A stretch of DNA of 64,000 bases from Allium sativum (lineage: Eukaryota; Streptophyta; Magnoliopsida; Asparagales; Amaryllidaceae). Below the pieces are notes generated by a model that saw only the letters and a program-made list of their open reading frames with translations, did not search any database and had not been told where the DNA came from. Of this stretch, positions 47,321 through 60,800 are shown one piece after another. The stretch is taken from positions 28,913,659 through 28,977,658 of the forward strand of contig CM060909.1 of the NCBI GenBank assembly GCA_030737875.1. The letters run 5' to 3'. How positions within the stretch are numbered: the stretch's first letter is position 1; every line of letters begins with the position of its first letter. A program made the translations under genes and the position numbers.

Positions 47321-47765
47321 GTTGATGGAAATCGACTGTACGGGCCTTGATAAAATTATCAAAAATAGCAATAATTTGTGTAAAATCATAAGAGATGATT
47401 TGTGAAGATTTGGGAAGAAAACTCTATATTTGAAAAGATGAAAATAGATTTTTATCGAAATGAACTAGTTTTGAACTAGTGTTAAGATTCTATTTATTTT
47501 TAAATAAATAAATTGAATTTAAAAAGGGTTTTAAAAATAACCAGAATTTCCAATGATTGCATTGGAATGGATTTGAATCGAAATTGTCTTCGGAATATTT
47601 CGATGTTGGAATTCGTGATTATACAGGTGTTGTTATGGAAATTTGAAAGATATATATTTATATCGTTATTTCCAATACGACATGTGTTAATCGTAGTATT
47701 CGATATTGAATATAAGCCGATATATTTTCTATTCAAAGCCTTGTATTGAATATCAAATGTGATTT

Positions 47766-48017
47766 GGGTTTGTCGTGAATGGTGTCTTCATTAACACTGT
47801 TCTTGAACCCAGTTGAGAAAAGATTAAATCTTTTTATTTTAGATTTAACGAAGTGTACCAATTAAATAATATTTAATTGGAATTAAATCAATATTGATTT
47901 TTTGGTTTATCGTGAACAGTGTTTTAAATAACACTCGTTCTTTAACCCGATAATTAATGAATGTGATTTTGGGTTTATCGTGAACCGTGTTTTAAATGAC
48001 ACTGATTCTTTAACCCA
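47766..48017 (+). repeat. Dyad motif array, F 5' LTR (three units)
   Basis: Units 47766-47810, 47903-47949 and 47971-48017, built like those in B: GGGTTT...CGTGAA...GTGT...ACAC...TTC..AACCC. In the 3' LTR the units lie at 55434-55478, 55571-55616 and 55638-55684. Confidence 0.7.
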
Positions 48018-49806
48018 GTCGAAGATTAAAACTAAGTGGAGTTTTAATGAATCTTTAATTAGATTGAAAAGATCGAAAATGGAGTACCACCAGTTTTGCT
48101 CCAGGCGATAGTTAAATCTTTAATTAGATTTGAACGTGAAACGGTAATTGAATTTACCGATAACACCGTGGTGTTAGATATGAAGTATAACCAGTTTTAC
48201 TTCATGGGATGAATAGGTTGGGATTGGGAAACTAAAACAAACGATTACTTCGGTAAGGTTCGCTAATCCCGACTAGTTTGAATTGAGATTCAAAAATAGA
48301 TTAAAGAATAAATTCAAGAAATTTATCTTGGATAAAATTACTGGGAACCTTTCCCTATAAATGTGAAATTTAGAAACTAACTGTCGGTTAGCCAAGCAGA
48401 ATGGCTTTCTGGATATGGATCTGATGTTGGTTTCGGCCTTCGGGGTTAATATTTGGGGAATTTTTCTCTTGATTAATTTACGGTTAGTGACTGATGATTT
48501 GGAATGAGGCGTATGTTGTGTTTGTGTAACACTTATTTAAAATATACGCGAGTTATTCGGAAAGACCGGGTTTATCCCATTCTGAATAACTGATACGACG
48601 ATAAGTCGAAGATGAAGACGATGGTCGAAGACCGGAGGTCTTCACGTCGTTTGGGTGATTACTGATGATCTTGATTGGGCTGTACACCCAAGAAGATGGA
48701 AACGGTTAGTGATCGTCCAGACGTACTTGGAGATCGATGGATATGCGGGGTACTAGGTGCCTCCGGTTTCGTTCAGCCCCAGAACGGACTTGTAAATGGA
48801 CTGTGTGTCTGACATTGGATTTTAGTCCGTGTGATTGATCTCTATTAAATACATATCTGTTTGGCGGCGGAGAATTTATTCTCTTGCTTAACGCCCTTCT
48901 CTGAGACGTACGAGCTCAGGGGTTATATATTGATGGATATCAAACGCATGGAGTGAATTGCCTGTGTGGCATGCCTAAGTGGCAATTGATCGAGGCTTCT
49001 GTTGAAAAGCAAAGTCTTGTGGTGATGATCAAAGCACGGCCTTTGTGGCATAGCTTTGTGTAACGTTTACTTCGCGAGTTTCACACCCGGTATGGACCAA
49101 AAACGGGAGACGGACCTCAGGGGGGACTTGCGTTTCTTTCTAGCTAGAAGTGGCGTCAGTGGTTTTACACGCCCTGACGAGTTTGACTTATGTGGTTGTT
49201 GCTGTTGCGAGGTGCCTCGGTTATATCGGTTTCGGCCGATGCATTCTGGTCGGCAGACGGACCAGACTTACACCCCATAGGGTGGGGAAACGTAGTGTTC
49301 AGGAATTTTAATCCACATCGGTGGACCGGCCCTGACGATCCAAAGGCTTGACTAAGTACTTGCCTGAGACACGGGCTAGAGCGTCTCGAATCGGTTGAGG
49401 ACTATCTTTTGCCTCGGTTCATAGACGGAAATCCAATTTACAAATACGTGACATTTGCGGTTTTATTTGTAAACCTATATATGGCGACATGATATATGGT
49501 ACCCATGCCGCCTATGATTGATACTTATGATTTGAAGTTGTTTTATACACTATGCACTTATAATAGTATCAAATGATTTGTTTTAAACGTATCAAGCATT
49601 CTTTGGCTGTTATAAGGGAAAACCCTATCCTCGGCTGCGTTGCATTGTGTGATGGGACCTGGGTCTTATAATAGCTTCATTTTTCTTTATTTAGCATTGC
49701 GTTGTTGTTTTATGCACTGGTGTTCTTGGGAGGAAACCCGTTCCGTGTTATACGGCGTGGTCCCTTGATTTACCTGACTTTAAAAATAAAGATTAATAAC
49801 TGTTTT

Positions 49807-49909
49807 AGTTCTCACACCAGTCCCATGACTGACCTGGAGTTTATTGTTTTGACCTAAACTCTGGGTGCCCCTATTTTGACACGGGCAGCTAGTAGTTTTG
49901 GTTTTGCAG
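49807..49909 (+). other. Acceptor-proximal conserved block, F 5' LTR
   Basis: CTCACACCAGTC-CCAT-GACTGACC (hairpin 49818-49831), CTAAACTCTGGGTGCCC, ACACGGGCAGCTAGTAG, TTTTGCAG. In the 3' LTR (57475-57577) the hairpin has one C to T change leaving a G-T pair. Confidence 0.7.
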
Positions 49910-50301
49910 ATTTATATTCACAGGATCCTGGTTTACAGCTGGAACGATATCCGGAAAGCTTTGTATCCGTATATCTCTTCTAGTTGTGTATTGTATTATT
50001 TTCCGCTACGATGTATTTAAATGTAATTTAAATCTCTGATATTTCTGTGTAATATTTATTTGTTTATACTCTGTATATTCTTGTAATCTGATGCATTGTT
50101 GTAATATACAATGAAATGTTCTTCTGTTTGTGTTCTGTTGTGGCTTGTTCTCGAACTATCCGACGCTTTCCTTTACGGGGAAGTTACGGGTTTTCACAGT
50201 TGGTATCAGAGCTTTGGTTTACCAAGCTCAGAGAACAAGGAACATTAGAACCATACGAAAGAATTCATCAGAAATTGGATTAGTAATATCCAATGAGAAT
50301 G

Positions 50302-50340
50302 ACTCGTTAGAGATAGGATCAGTAGTATCCTAGAACGAGT
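50302..50340 (+). ncRNA. HP2 bipartite hairpin, element F
   Basis: Identical to HP2 of B although the flanks differ. With HP1 (50274-50294) it keeps the same 7-nt spacing as in B. Confidence 0.75.
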
Positions 50341-50540
50341 GTGAAGAGTATATTTTTGAAAATGAAAACAAATTTTTGTTTTGAAAATTTAAGTCAATTA
50401 TTCGTATTTGGTTATTTATTTATATTGACGTGGACAATCCAGTATATATAGATTTTGCGTATACGTCTGATCCGCGTGTATTCAAAGTTTTAATATATTG
50501 GATAGATATAGCATCGCACTCTAGTCGCCCGAAGATGATA

Positions 50541-50565
50541 TTGATGATAGCGATCGCATCATCAA
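50541..50565 (+). ncRNA. Palindromic-loop stem-loop of F (candidate dimer-initiation site)
   Basis: Stem TTGATGAT/ATCATCAA (8 bp), 9-nt loop AGCGATCGC with the 8-nt palindrome GCGATCGC. The outermost pair is T-A where A and B have C-G. Confidence 0.75.
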
Positions 50566-51232
50566 CATTTATGTTCGAGTTTCGAAGGTGTGATTTTCTA
50601 TATATTTCCATTAGACTGGTGTGAGAACCAAAACCTATATATATAGCTAGGACACATTGTTGTGAATTGGCATCAAAAAAATGATTTTTGTATATGTATC
50701 AAATTATGAATTTGAAACGTTAATCCACTAATTGATTGATGTTTGTGTTGTTTGTTTAATTGTTTGATAATTTTGAACCATTATGCCTAACTGAATCAAG
50801 TATTGAAAATTGGTCGCATTTGCTTGCATACATGTACTTACATTGAACAGGTCATAGCAAGGAGGCTAGAGCCAGAGAATAAAATTTGTTTGCCCGACAA
50901 ATAGGTACATGTTTACTACATAATTTACTGTTTTGTTTGGGTGATGATGATTTTATGAGCCTATTGGCTAGCCGCTTGGCTTTTTCTTTTTCTTTTTGGG
51001 ATCTGAAGGACCGGGGAAGCTATTTGAGATTTCCCGATGCTCCCGGTACAGGGGAGGTTATGGCGAAATTTTTCGAAAATTTAGGGTGTTAGCCAAATTT
51101 TTGAAGAATTGGAAAATTCTCAGAAACTGAAAAAGTTGGGGAATGGAAGCCAGATCGAATGTAAAGTTGAATGATCAAACCACTTTCGACTTTGTTCCTT
51201 TTCGGGGACGAAAAGTTTTAAGTGGGGGAGAT

Positions 51233-54200
51233 TGTAATAACCCAAAAATCTGGGCCAGTTTAAAATTTTTATTTTGGCAATTTTAGCGAATTTTGAATAT
51301 TTAAAATAGATTATTTTAAATAATATCGACGAGAAAATTTATTTTGAATATATTAGAACGTATATATTATACGCGTCGTCGTTAGAATATAAATAATTAT
51401 ATATAATTATAAATAGAATTGAAAATGGCGCGGTAGTTCGATAATTCGATTTCAAACTTCAATTGAATGTACCGGGTGCAAAACAATCCGGATTTTAGTG
51501 AAACCAAAAACATTGGGATCTATTTGATGATATATTTCCAACAAATCCGGAAAATCGAGATTTCATAGCGGGAATCAAAAGATATGTCCAGTTGAAAATT
51601 CTGAATAGTCGCTATGGAATTCAGGCCCTTAAAAATAGAAATTTTGCAAACGACCTCGGATTTCGACGAAACCAGTTTTGTTAGGTCCGTGTTGTCAAAT
51701 TATTGCTAGGTTCCAAATTTCATAATTTTTCGAATCAATATGTGAGCGTGGCAAAGGAAAACGCGTTTGACCAGTTTCAGTTGATTTTAATCGACTGGAA
51801 AATGACCATTTTTCAAACGGTCTCAGAATTGGACGAAACTAGTTTTGTTAGGACCATATCGTCAATACGAAGCTAAAAAATATTTTTCGGGAATTTTTCG
51901 AGTTAGTATGTGACCCCAGTAAATTGAAATGTGCGTTCAAATTCAATATATATAGTTATATGTTGGTTTTGAAGAAAACTGATCGAAACGATCGAATCAG
52001 CTTACGATACATATCCCATTGTGTTCGGAATGGGGGTAATTAGCTACGGACGACAGGCGGCGGGTCCCGTTTTGAGGTCGAAATAAAAAGTTGCTTTTTG
52101 AAGTTTTAAAATAATAAAATATATATTTATTAATATATCCTTACCTCTCTCTCTCTCTCTACGCTCATAACTGTCAACGATGGAAATTAAAATAAAAGAA
52201 AAAAAACCCCGACTTCCACCACGTCACTCCACCCCTACGGCGCCGTCGCCGCCTGGCCAGGTCGCGCCACCTCTCCAACGACGGGCCCCCCCTTTCAATC
52301 TCCCAAACGACGCCTAGCCCCCACCTCAAACCCAAATCGTTCGCCCAAGCTGCCGCCGCCTCAGGGCGATTTTAGCCCTCTTCAGGCGATCGAGTTTAGG
52401 GCGGCGGGTTGCTGAAGGTCGAGCTCACGTAGACGAAGCTCCTTGAAGCACTGGATCGTCGGCACGATGGCTGTGGGAGGCGCAAACCCCAACCCTAGGC
52501 GCTGAGCCCCATTTCGACGCCCAGAATTTCTACAGTGAGTTTTTCTTAATTTCTTTATCCAACCTTGTTTAAATTTCTGACCATTTTATAATTAATAACA
52601 TGACATCAAAATATAATTTTATATGTAACTTTGTTTTTTTTTAAAAAATAATAATAATAAGATCTTTAAAATAGAAAATAGCAATGTATTGTTTATAGGA
52701 TAGAAAATAGCATTATTTTTATAAAATACAATAACATAATTTTTAAAAAAAACAAGGAAAGCATTGTTTTTGAAAAATAAAAAGTAGAATTGTTTTAAAG
52801 AAGAAAAATATACTTTGTTTTTAAAGTAGAAGAGTAAACATACATTGTTTTCGAAGAATAAACATTTTTGAAAAATAAATATACAGTATTTTTAAAACTG
52901 AAAAGATAGGATTTTTATGAAATAAAAATATGATCTTTAAAAATATTTGTACGGTATAAAAATGTGATTTTTATTTATATCTTAACAGTATAAAAATGGG
53001 GTTTTTATCCGTCTAGCATTGAAATATAAATGTGATGTTTAATGTAAAAATCGTTTGAAACAGACTGCTTGGAAGAACGGACAAATCCAGACTGTTCTGA
53101 ATTTCAGAAATTCCTATGAAGGAGTGGAACCCTCTGTGAGAATTTCTCACTCTTCAATTTCTTTTCTAGTTATATATATATACTAGGATGCAGACGGTGC
53201 TTAGTAGCACCCGACACAATCATCCACAGACCATGGACTTGTTTGTTTGATTGCAAAAATTAGTTAGATGATTTGGTTTGAATTGAATTGTTTGGTGAAT
53301 TAAATGGATTGATTGATGTGTGAATGGCGTGGGCCTTCACTAGACCGGGGATAAGGCTAGGCCTCGTCCCGTTTCTAGTATCGTGCCGTTATGCCGCCGA
53401 ATTTTTTTAAAATATGTTAGAAAAATAAAAATATCATTTTATTTAAAGAATGAACTGAATAGAAATTCATATGTTAAAATAAAATGTTTTATCGTTAAAA
53501 ATATAATTTTTAACGTGAAGTGAATAAAATAAAATATTCATTTACAAACCGGACGGTTTGTTTATGTACGCCTATTTGAAGGACATTGATTGGGATGATA
53601 AATTTTACACATTGTCCAACTGCACAAATAAAATCTGTGTTTGACTGTTTGAAACCCCACACGGGTGTTGGGATGAAATTTGAAGTTCACTCATCCTGAT
53701 TGATTAAATATGTCGATCGATTGATTGACAGGCTGTTATAAGCGTTAGATATCTATATTTGATGCTTATACAGTGTAGTGCACTTTGGTTGATGGTTGAT
53801 TATTTTTCAATGCTATTATATGTGCGTAATGTATGAAAATCCATATAATTAACTTTATATGGTAATTGATTGGGCCTCATTCCAATTTGAAAAATAAAGA
53901 ATAATATAAAATAAAAGTTCATGTGTTGACAATACTCATCCATTGAGATTGGTCATGTGTTGAACGAAATATTTTAGTAATAAAATTTACATCTTTATCG
54001 ATATAAAATAAAAGTTCATGTGTTGACAGTACTCATCCATTGAGATTGGTCATGTGTTGAACGAAAGATTTTAGTAATAAAATTTACATCTTTATCGATA
54101 TAAAATAAAAGTTCATGTGTTGACAGTACTCATCCATTGAGATTGGTCATGTGTTGAACGAAAGATTTTAGTAATAAAATTTACATCTTTATCGATATAA

Positions 54201-57200
54201 AATAAAAGTTCATGTGTTGACAATACTCATCCATTGAGATTGGTCATGTGTTGAACGAAATATTTTGATAATAACAACTATTTTGAAAAAGAAATATTTG
54301 AAATAGGATATTTGAAAATAGAAATTTATGAAGCCGTGTTGATTAGGTTGACGCCATTTTGACGTGAACAATATTTATACCGATTTTATTCATTTTGAAA
54401 TGAATTGAATTGAAAACGATTTCGAAATGAATTGAATTGAAAACGATTTCGAAATGAATTGAATTGAACACGATTTCGAAATGAATTGAATTGAAAACGA
54501 TTTCGAAATGAATTGAATTGAAAACGACTTCGAATTCGAATTGAATTTAAAGCGAATTGAAAACGAATTCAAATTGAATTGAAATTTGAATTGAATAGAA
54601 ATGAATTTTAAAACGAATTTATAAAGAAGAATTCAATTTTGATTTGAATTGAAATAGAAGTTGAAATTGTTTTTGAAACGAATGCCAAACGATTTATATA
54701 ATTCGTTTTAAATAGAAATCGACGAAATATATATTATATATATTATATATATAATATAATGGCCTGAATAGAACGCGTCGCGCCGCGGCAGTTCGTGAAT
54801 TTCGACCATTTATTTCAAACGGACATTACGGGATATCCGACCGTCGGATTCTCCTAAAACCGGAACCGCTGGGTTCGTATCGAAAAGGGATTTCTAACGA
54901 ATATTAGAAATTTGAAATCTAACGGTTGGATTTGGAATTATGTCCAAATCAAATTTGAAAAAGGTCGCTGTAAGTGCAGTTCGATGGCCGTTGATGGAAA
55001 TCGACTGTACGGGCCTTGATAAAATTATCAAAAATAGCAATAATTTGTGTAAAATCATAAGAAATGATTTGTGAAGATTTGGGAAGAAAACTCCATATTT
55101 GAAAAGATGAAAATAGATTTTTATCGAAATGAACTAGTTTTGAACTAGAGTTAAGATTCTATTTATTTTTAAATAAATAAATTGAATTTAAAAAGGGTTT
55201 TAAAATAACCAGAATTTCCAATGATTGCATTGGAATGGATTTGAATCGAAATTGTCTTCGGAATATTTCGATGTTGGAATTCGTGATTATACAGGTGTTG
55301 TTATGGAAATTTGAAAGATATATATTTATATCGTTATTTCCAATACGACATTTGTTAATCGTAGTATTCGATATTGAATATAAGCCGATATATTTTCTAT
55401 TCAAAGCCTTGTATTGAATATCAAATGTGATTTGGGTTTGTCGTGAATGGTGTCTTCATTAACACTGTTCTTGAACCCAGTTGAGAAAAGATTAAATCTT
55501 TTTATTTTAGATTTTACGAAGTGTACCAATTAAATAATATTTAATTGGAATTAAATCGATATTGATTTTTGGGTTTATCGTGAACAGTGTTTTAAATAAC
55601 ACTCGTTCTTTAACCCGATAATTAATGAATGTGATTTTGGGTTTATCGTGAACCGTGTTTTAAATGACACTGATTCTTTAACCCAGTCGAAGATTAAAAC
55701 TAAGTGGAGTTTTAATGAATCTTTAATTAGATTGAAAAGATCGAAAATGGAGTACCACCAGTTTTGCTCCAGGCGATAGTTAAATCTTTAATTAGATTTG
55801 AACGTGAAATGGTAATTGAATTTACCGATAACACCGTGGTGTTAGATATGAAGTATAACCAGTTTTACTTCATGGGATGAATAGGTTGGGATTGGGAAAT
55901 TAAAACAAACGATTACTTCGGTAAGGTTCGCTAATCCCGACTAGTTTGAATTGAGATTCAAAAATAGATTAAAGAATAAATTCAAGAAATTTATCTTGGA
56001 TAAAATTACTCGGAACCTTTCCCTATAAATGTGAAATTTAGAAACTAACTGTCGGTTAGCCAAGCAGAATGGCTTTTTGGATATGGATCTGATGTTGGTT
56101 TCGGCCTTCAGGGTTAATATTTGGGGAATTATTCTCTTGATTAATTTACGGTTAGTGACTGATGAATTGGAATGAGGCGTATGTTGTGTTTGTGTAACAC
56201 TTATTTAAAATATACGCGAGTTATTCGGAAAGACTGGGTTTATCCCATTCTGAATAACTGATACGACGATAAGTCGAAGATGAAGACGATGGTCGAAGAC
56301 CGGAGGTCTTCACGTCGTTTGGGTGATTACTGATGATCTTGATTGGGCTGTATACCCAAGAAGATGGAAACAGTTAGTGATCGTCCAGACGTACTTGGAG
56401 ATCGATGGATATGCGGGGTACTAGGTGCCTCCGGTTTCGTTCAGCCCCAGAACGGACTTGTAAATGGACTGTGTGTCTGACATTGGATTTTAGTCCGTGT
56501 GATTGATCTCTATTAAATACATATCTGTTTGGCGGCGGAGAATTTATTCTCTTTCTTAACGCCCTTCTCTGAGACGTACGAGCTCAGGGGTTATATATTG
56601 ATGGATATCAAACGCATGGAGTGAATTGCCTGTGTGGCATGCCTAAGTGGCAATTGATCGAGGCTTCTGTTGAAAAGCAAAGTCTTGTGGTGATGATCAA
56701 AGCACGGCCTTTGTGGCATAGCTTTGTGTAACGTTTACTTCGCGAGTTTCACACCCGGTATGGACCAAAAACGGGAGACGGACCTCAGGGGGGACTTGCG
56801 TTTCTTTCTAGCTAGAAGTGGCGTCAGTGGTTTTACACGCCCTGACGAGTTTGACTTATGTGGTTGTTGCTGTAGCGAGGCGCCTCGGTTATATCGGTTT
56901 CGGTCGATGCATTCTGGTCGGCAGACGGACCAGACTTACACCCCATAGGGTAGGGAAACGTAGTGTTCAGGAATTTTAATCCACATCGGTGGACCGGCCC
57001 TGACGATCCAAAGGCTTGACTGAGTACTTGCCTGAGACACGGGCTAGAGCGTCTCGAATCGGTTGAGGACTATCTTTTGCCTCGGTTCATAGACGGAAAT
57101 CCAATTTCCAAATACGTGACATTTGCGGTTTTATTTGTAAACCTATATATGGCGACATGATATATGGTACCCATGCCGCCTATGATTGATACTTATGATT

Positions 57201-57866
57201 TGAAGTTGTTTTATACACTATGCACTTATAATAGTATCAAATGATTTGTTTTAAACGTATCAAGCATTCTTTGGCTGTTATAAGGGAAAACCCTATCCTC
57301 GGCTGCGTTGCATTGTGTGATGGGACCTGGGTCTTATAATAGCTTCATTTTTCTTTATTTAGCATTGCGCTGTTGTTTTATGCACTGGTGTTCTTGGGAG
57401 GAAACCCGTTCCGTGTTATACGGCGTGGTCCCTTGATTTACCTAACTTTAAAAATAAAGATTAATAACTGTTTTAGTTCTCACACTAGTCCCATGACTGA
57501 CCTGGAGTTTATTGTTTTGACCTAAACTCTGGGTGCCCCTATTTTGACACGGGCAGCTAGTAGTTTTGGTTTTGCAGATTTATATTCACAGGATCCTGGT
57601 TTACAACTGGAACGATATCCGGAAAGCTTTGTATCCGTATATCTCTTCTAGTTGTGTATTGTATTATTTTCCGCTGCGATGTATTAAAATGTAATTTAAA
57701 TCTCTGATATTTCTGTGTAATATTTATTTGTTTATACTCTGTATATTCTTGTAATCTGATGCATTGTTGTAATATACAATGAAATGTTCTTCTGTTTGTG
57801 TTCTGTTGTGGCTTGTTCTCGAACTATCCGACGCTTTCCTTTACGGGGAAGTTACGGGTTTTCACA
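51233..57866 (+). mobile_element. 3' LTR of F
   Basis: Collinear with 43564-50198, offset 7,669 then 7,668 after a 1-base deletion in the leader. All modules of the 5' LTR are present. Confidence 0.95.
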
Positions 57867-57871
57867 TTATT

Positions 57872-60800
57872 AAAGAACGAACAACTAAACATTCTTTTTT
57901 TTTTATTAAAGTAGAAGTAGACAAAAAATACTCATTTTTGTCAAAATTAAAAGAATGAAACAAAATATAGCATCTTTATGTTATATTAGATTTGAAACAC
58001 CAAATATACACTTTTGTCAATTTACATTAGTTATTACAAAATAATCACTTTTGTCAATTTACATTAGTTATTAAAAAATAATCACTTTTGTCAATTTACA
58101 TTAGTTATTAAAAAATAATCACTTTTGTCAATTTACGTTAATTGAAACCGATTATTCACTTTGGTCAATTTATACTAGTTGAAAACCAATTTTTCACTTT
58201 TGTCAATCTACACGAGTGAAAAAAAATATGATTTAAAGAGCTACATTTTGCTTGCAATTTTAGATGCAAACAAATATTACATTTTATTTTGTATTTTAGT
58301 TAGAAATAGAAATATACATTTTTGTTTGCAAATTTAGTTGCAAACAAACATTTAATAAAGATTATATTTTCTTTTATTTGCATATTTAGACGCAATTAAA
58401 CATCATAGTTAAAATGTTATTTGCATATTTAGATGCCAATAAACATCGTAGTTAAAAGATTCTATTTTTATTTGCTTATTTAGAGGCAAATAAACACCGT
58501 AGGAAAAAGACGCATTTTGTTTGCAACTCTAGATGTGAACAAAACTTTAAATTTAAAAGTTATCCTTTTTATTTGCAATCCTTGTTGCAAATAAAACTAG
58601 AAATAAAAAGGTTACATCCCTCGACGTAAATAAACATAAAAAGTTGAATCTTTATTTGGATTATCTTTTGCAAATAAAGATGAAATAAGAAGTTATATTT
58701 TTATTTGCATTCTCTATTGCAAATAAAACATGAAATCAAAAAGTATATTTTTATCTACACTTTAGTTGTTATAAAAATGATAAGATTAAATAATTACATT
58801 TTTAATGTAATATAAAGATTTCATTTTATACAATTTTTATGTAAAATGAAAAAATCACACTCCATTGTAGGTGAGTCAACATCAGAATTCACATTTTTAA
58901 TGAAAATGAATCAGTAGAAAGGATTCATTGTTTTGATAAATTATGTCAACATGAGAACTTGTGTCCTCTTTATTTACATATAAGTAATGATTCATCCCTA
59001 TATATGTTTATGATACTGAAATGTTACACCTCCATTTACAAGTTACCCGACTTGTCTATGTGATTGGGACGATAATTTTCACACATCGCCCAAGGGCACG
59101 AATAATTTATTATTTGGTTGATGGATGAAACCCCACACGGGTATTGGGATGATATTGGATACACACTAATCCCAATATTTAGTTATCTGTCAATCGATGG
59201 ATTGACAGTCTGTGATGAGCGTTAGTTTTTACTTTAATGCTCACACAGTTATAAATTCCACTCTAGTCGTCATTTGGATGTTTAATAATTATTTATCATG
59301 ATGGTTGATAACATGCTATATATGGTTGTTGATTGAGTCACATTCCAGTAAAGAATATTTTAGAAAATATCTTTGGAAAATAATATATTTTAGAAAAATA
59401 TATTTTTATTGAAACAAACTAGTTATTAACTAGAATAAATCATTAAATTTAGATTTAATGAAGTTTTCCAATTTGCTAATATTTAATTGAAATTAAATTA
59501 AATAATGGATTTGGGTTTGTTGTGAATAGTGTCTTAAATAACATTGTTCTTAAACCCCGTATGAAAAGAATAATCTTTTAATTTAGATTATTAAAGTTTT
59601 CAGTTATATTTTATAATTGAAATAAGATGAAATGTGAGTTGGGTTTATTGTGAACTATGTTTTTAAGCGACATGTGTTCTTTAACCCAACTGACAGTAAA
59701 AATATGATTTGGAATTTATAAATCTTTACTTAAGATTTAAATGGGAATTTTCCAAAAGCCAAGTTTTCCAATTTAATATATTAAATTGGAGTTGAATGGG
59801 ATTCGAATTAATAATAACCGAGATAAGCTTCTGTAAAAGAAAACCGATACTACGTATGGAATTTAAAAAGGCTTTACCGTTATTCCATTTATATTATTGG
59901 TCGGATACAGGAATTTATATCGAATATATATTGAGCTGATTTCTGTGAAAATTCCATATTTAATGAAAGACGATTTTGGGTTTATCATGAACGGTGTTTT
60001 AAAATGACACTAGTTCTTTAACTCAGTTCAAGATAAGATTTATTTCTTAAATTTAAATAATCATTGAATAATGATTTTTGATATTTAAAACCAAATTGGG
60101 TTTTTAATAAATCTTGAAAAGAAAGATTTAAGAATAAACTTAAAGGCTTTATCTTTGATAAAATATGGCGAATATTTTATTAGAAGAATATTCTGAATTG
60201 GAATGTGGCATTGGTTGTGTTTTATAACACTTGATTTTGATTAGAAAAATAAGCGAGTTATTCGGAAAGACCGGGTTTAACCCATTCCGAATAATCACTA
60301 CGACGATGAAGAGTAGAAGTTGAAGACGGTGATTGAAGACCGACGATCTTCACATCGAATGGGTGTGTTGCTACTGAGACTCTTGATGGGAGTAGCTACC
60401 TTGAAGGGGCTTCAGTGGTGGCCGTCAGGGCTATGGTTGATTGTTCGGATTTGGTTTTCGCTCATACCCAGAGCATAAGCTAGTAAATGGATGCGTGTCT
60501 GACATTGGATTTCATTCCGTGTGAATTAAATCGATTTCTGTTAATGCATGTCTGTTTGGTGGTGGAGGATTTATTCTCTATTTAACACGCTGGTATATAT
60601 TAATAGTGATTAATCGCATGGCGTGAATTGTCAATGTGGCACGCCAAGATGCAATTGATCAAGGCTTTTGTTGAAAACCAGGACCTTGTGGGATGATCAA
60701 AGTATAGCCTATTTCGGCATAGCTTTGTGTATATCGTGACTTCGCGAGCCTCACACCCCGGTATGAGTCAAAAATGGGATATGGACCGTAGGGAGTGCAC

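Larger units (their letters stand above)
44865..49909 (+). other. Predicted 5.0-kb intron in F 5' LTR
   Basis: Donor TTCTACA|GTGAGTTTTT (44865), acceptor GGTTTTGCAG (49908-49909), alternative ATTCACAG (49922-49923). Copy in 3' LTR: 52535-57577. Confidence 0.4.
43564..50198 (+). mobile_element. 5' LTR of F
   Basis: Order: U3 block (43758-43955), AT-rich TATA region (44451-44460) and CT repeat, GC-rich leader, donor (44865), A/T-rich field, 97-bp array (46233-46600), 27-bp array (46724-46870), a second U3-like block (47110-47320), dyad motif array (47766-48017), long hairpin (48551-48591), acceptor block (49807-49909). Confidence 0.95.
50199..51232 (+). mobile_element. Interior of element F (1,034 bp, cis signals only)
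   Basis: Primer-binding site 50201-50212; HP1 50274-50294; HP2 50302-50340; palindromic-loop hairpin 50541-50565; GGGGACGAAAAG (51204-51215); polypurine tract AAGTGGGGGAGA (51220-51231). A 68-codon frame at 50886-51092 has no recognisable product. Extra length relative to B lies between the stem-loop and the tract (about 50650-51150). Confidence 0.9.
43564..57866 (+). mobile_element. Element F: complete giant-LTR element, sister of B (14.3 kb)
   Basis: Flanked by TTATT (43559-43563, 57867-57871). LTRs 43564-50198 (6,635 bp) and 51233-57866 (6,634 bp), both TGTAATAACCC...GTTTTCACA. In the first 760 bp I see roughly eleven differences between LTRs, so F is younger than B but probably older than C. 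Interior 50199-51232. No gag or pol. Confidence 0.95.

Noticed and set aside
50886..51092. 68-residue frame in the F interior as a gag remnant
   Set aside because: No zinc knuckle or Gag-like motif; composition ordinary; B lacks it.
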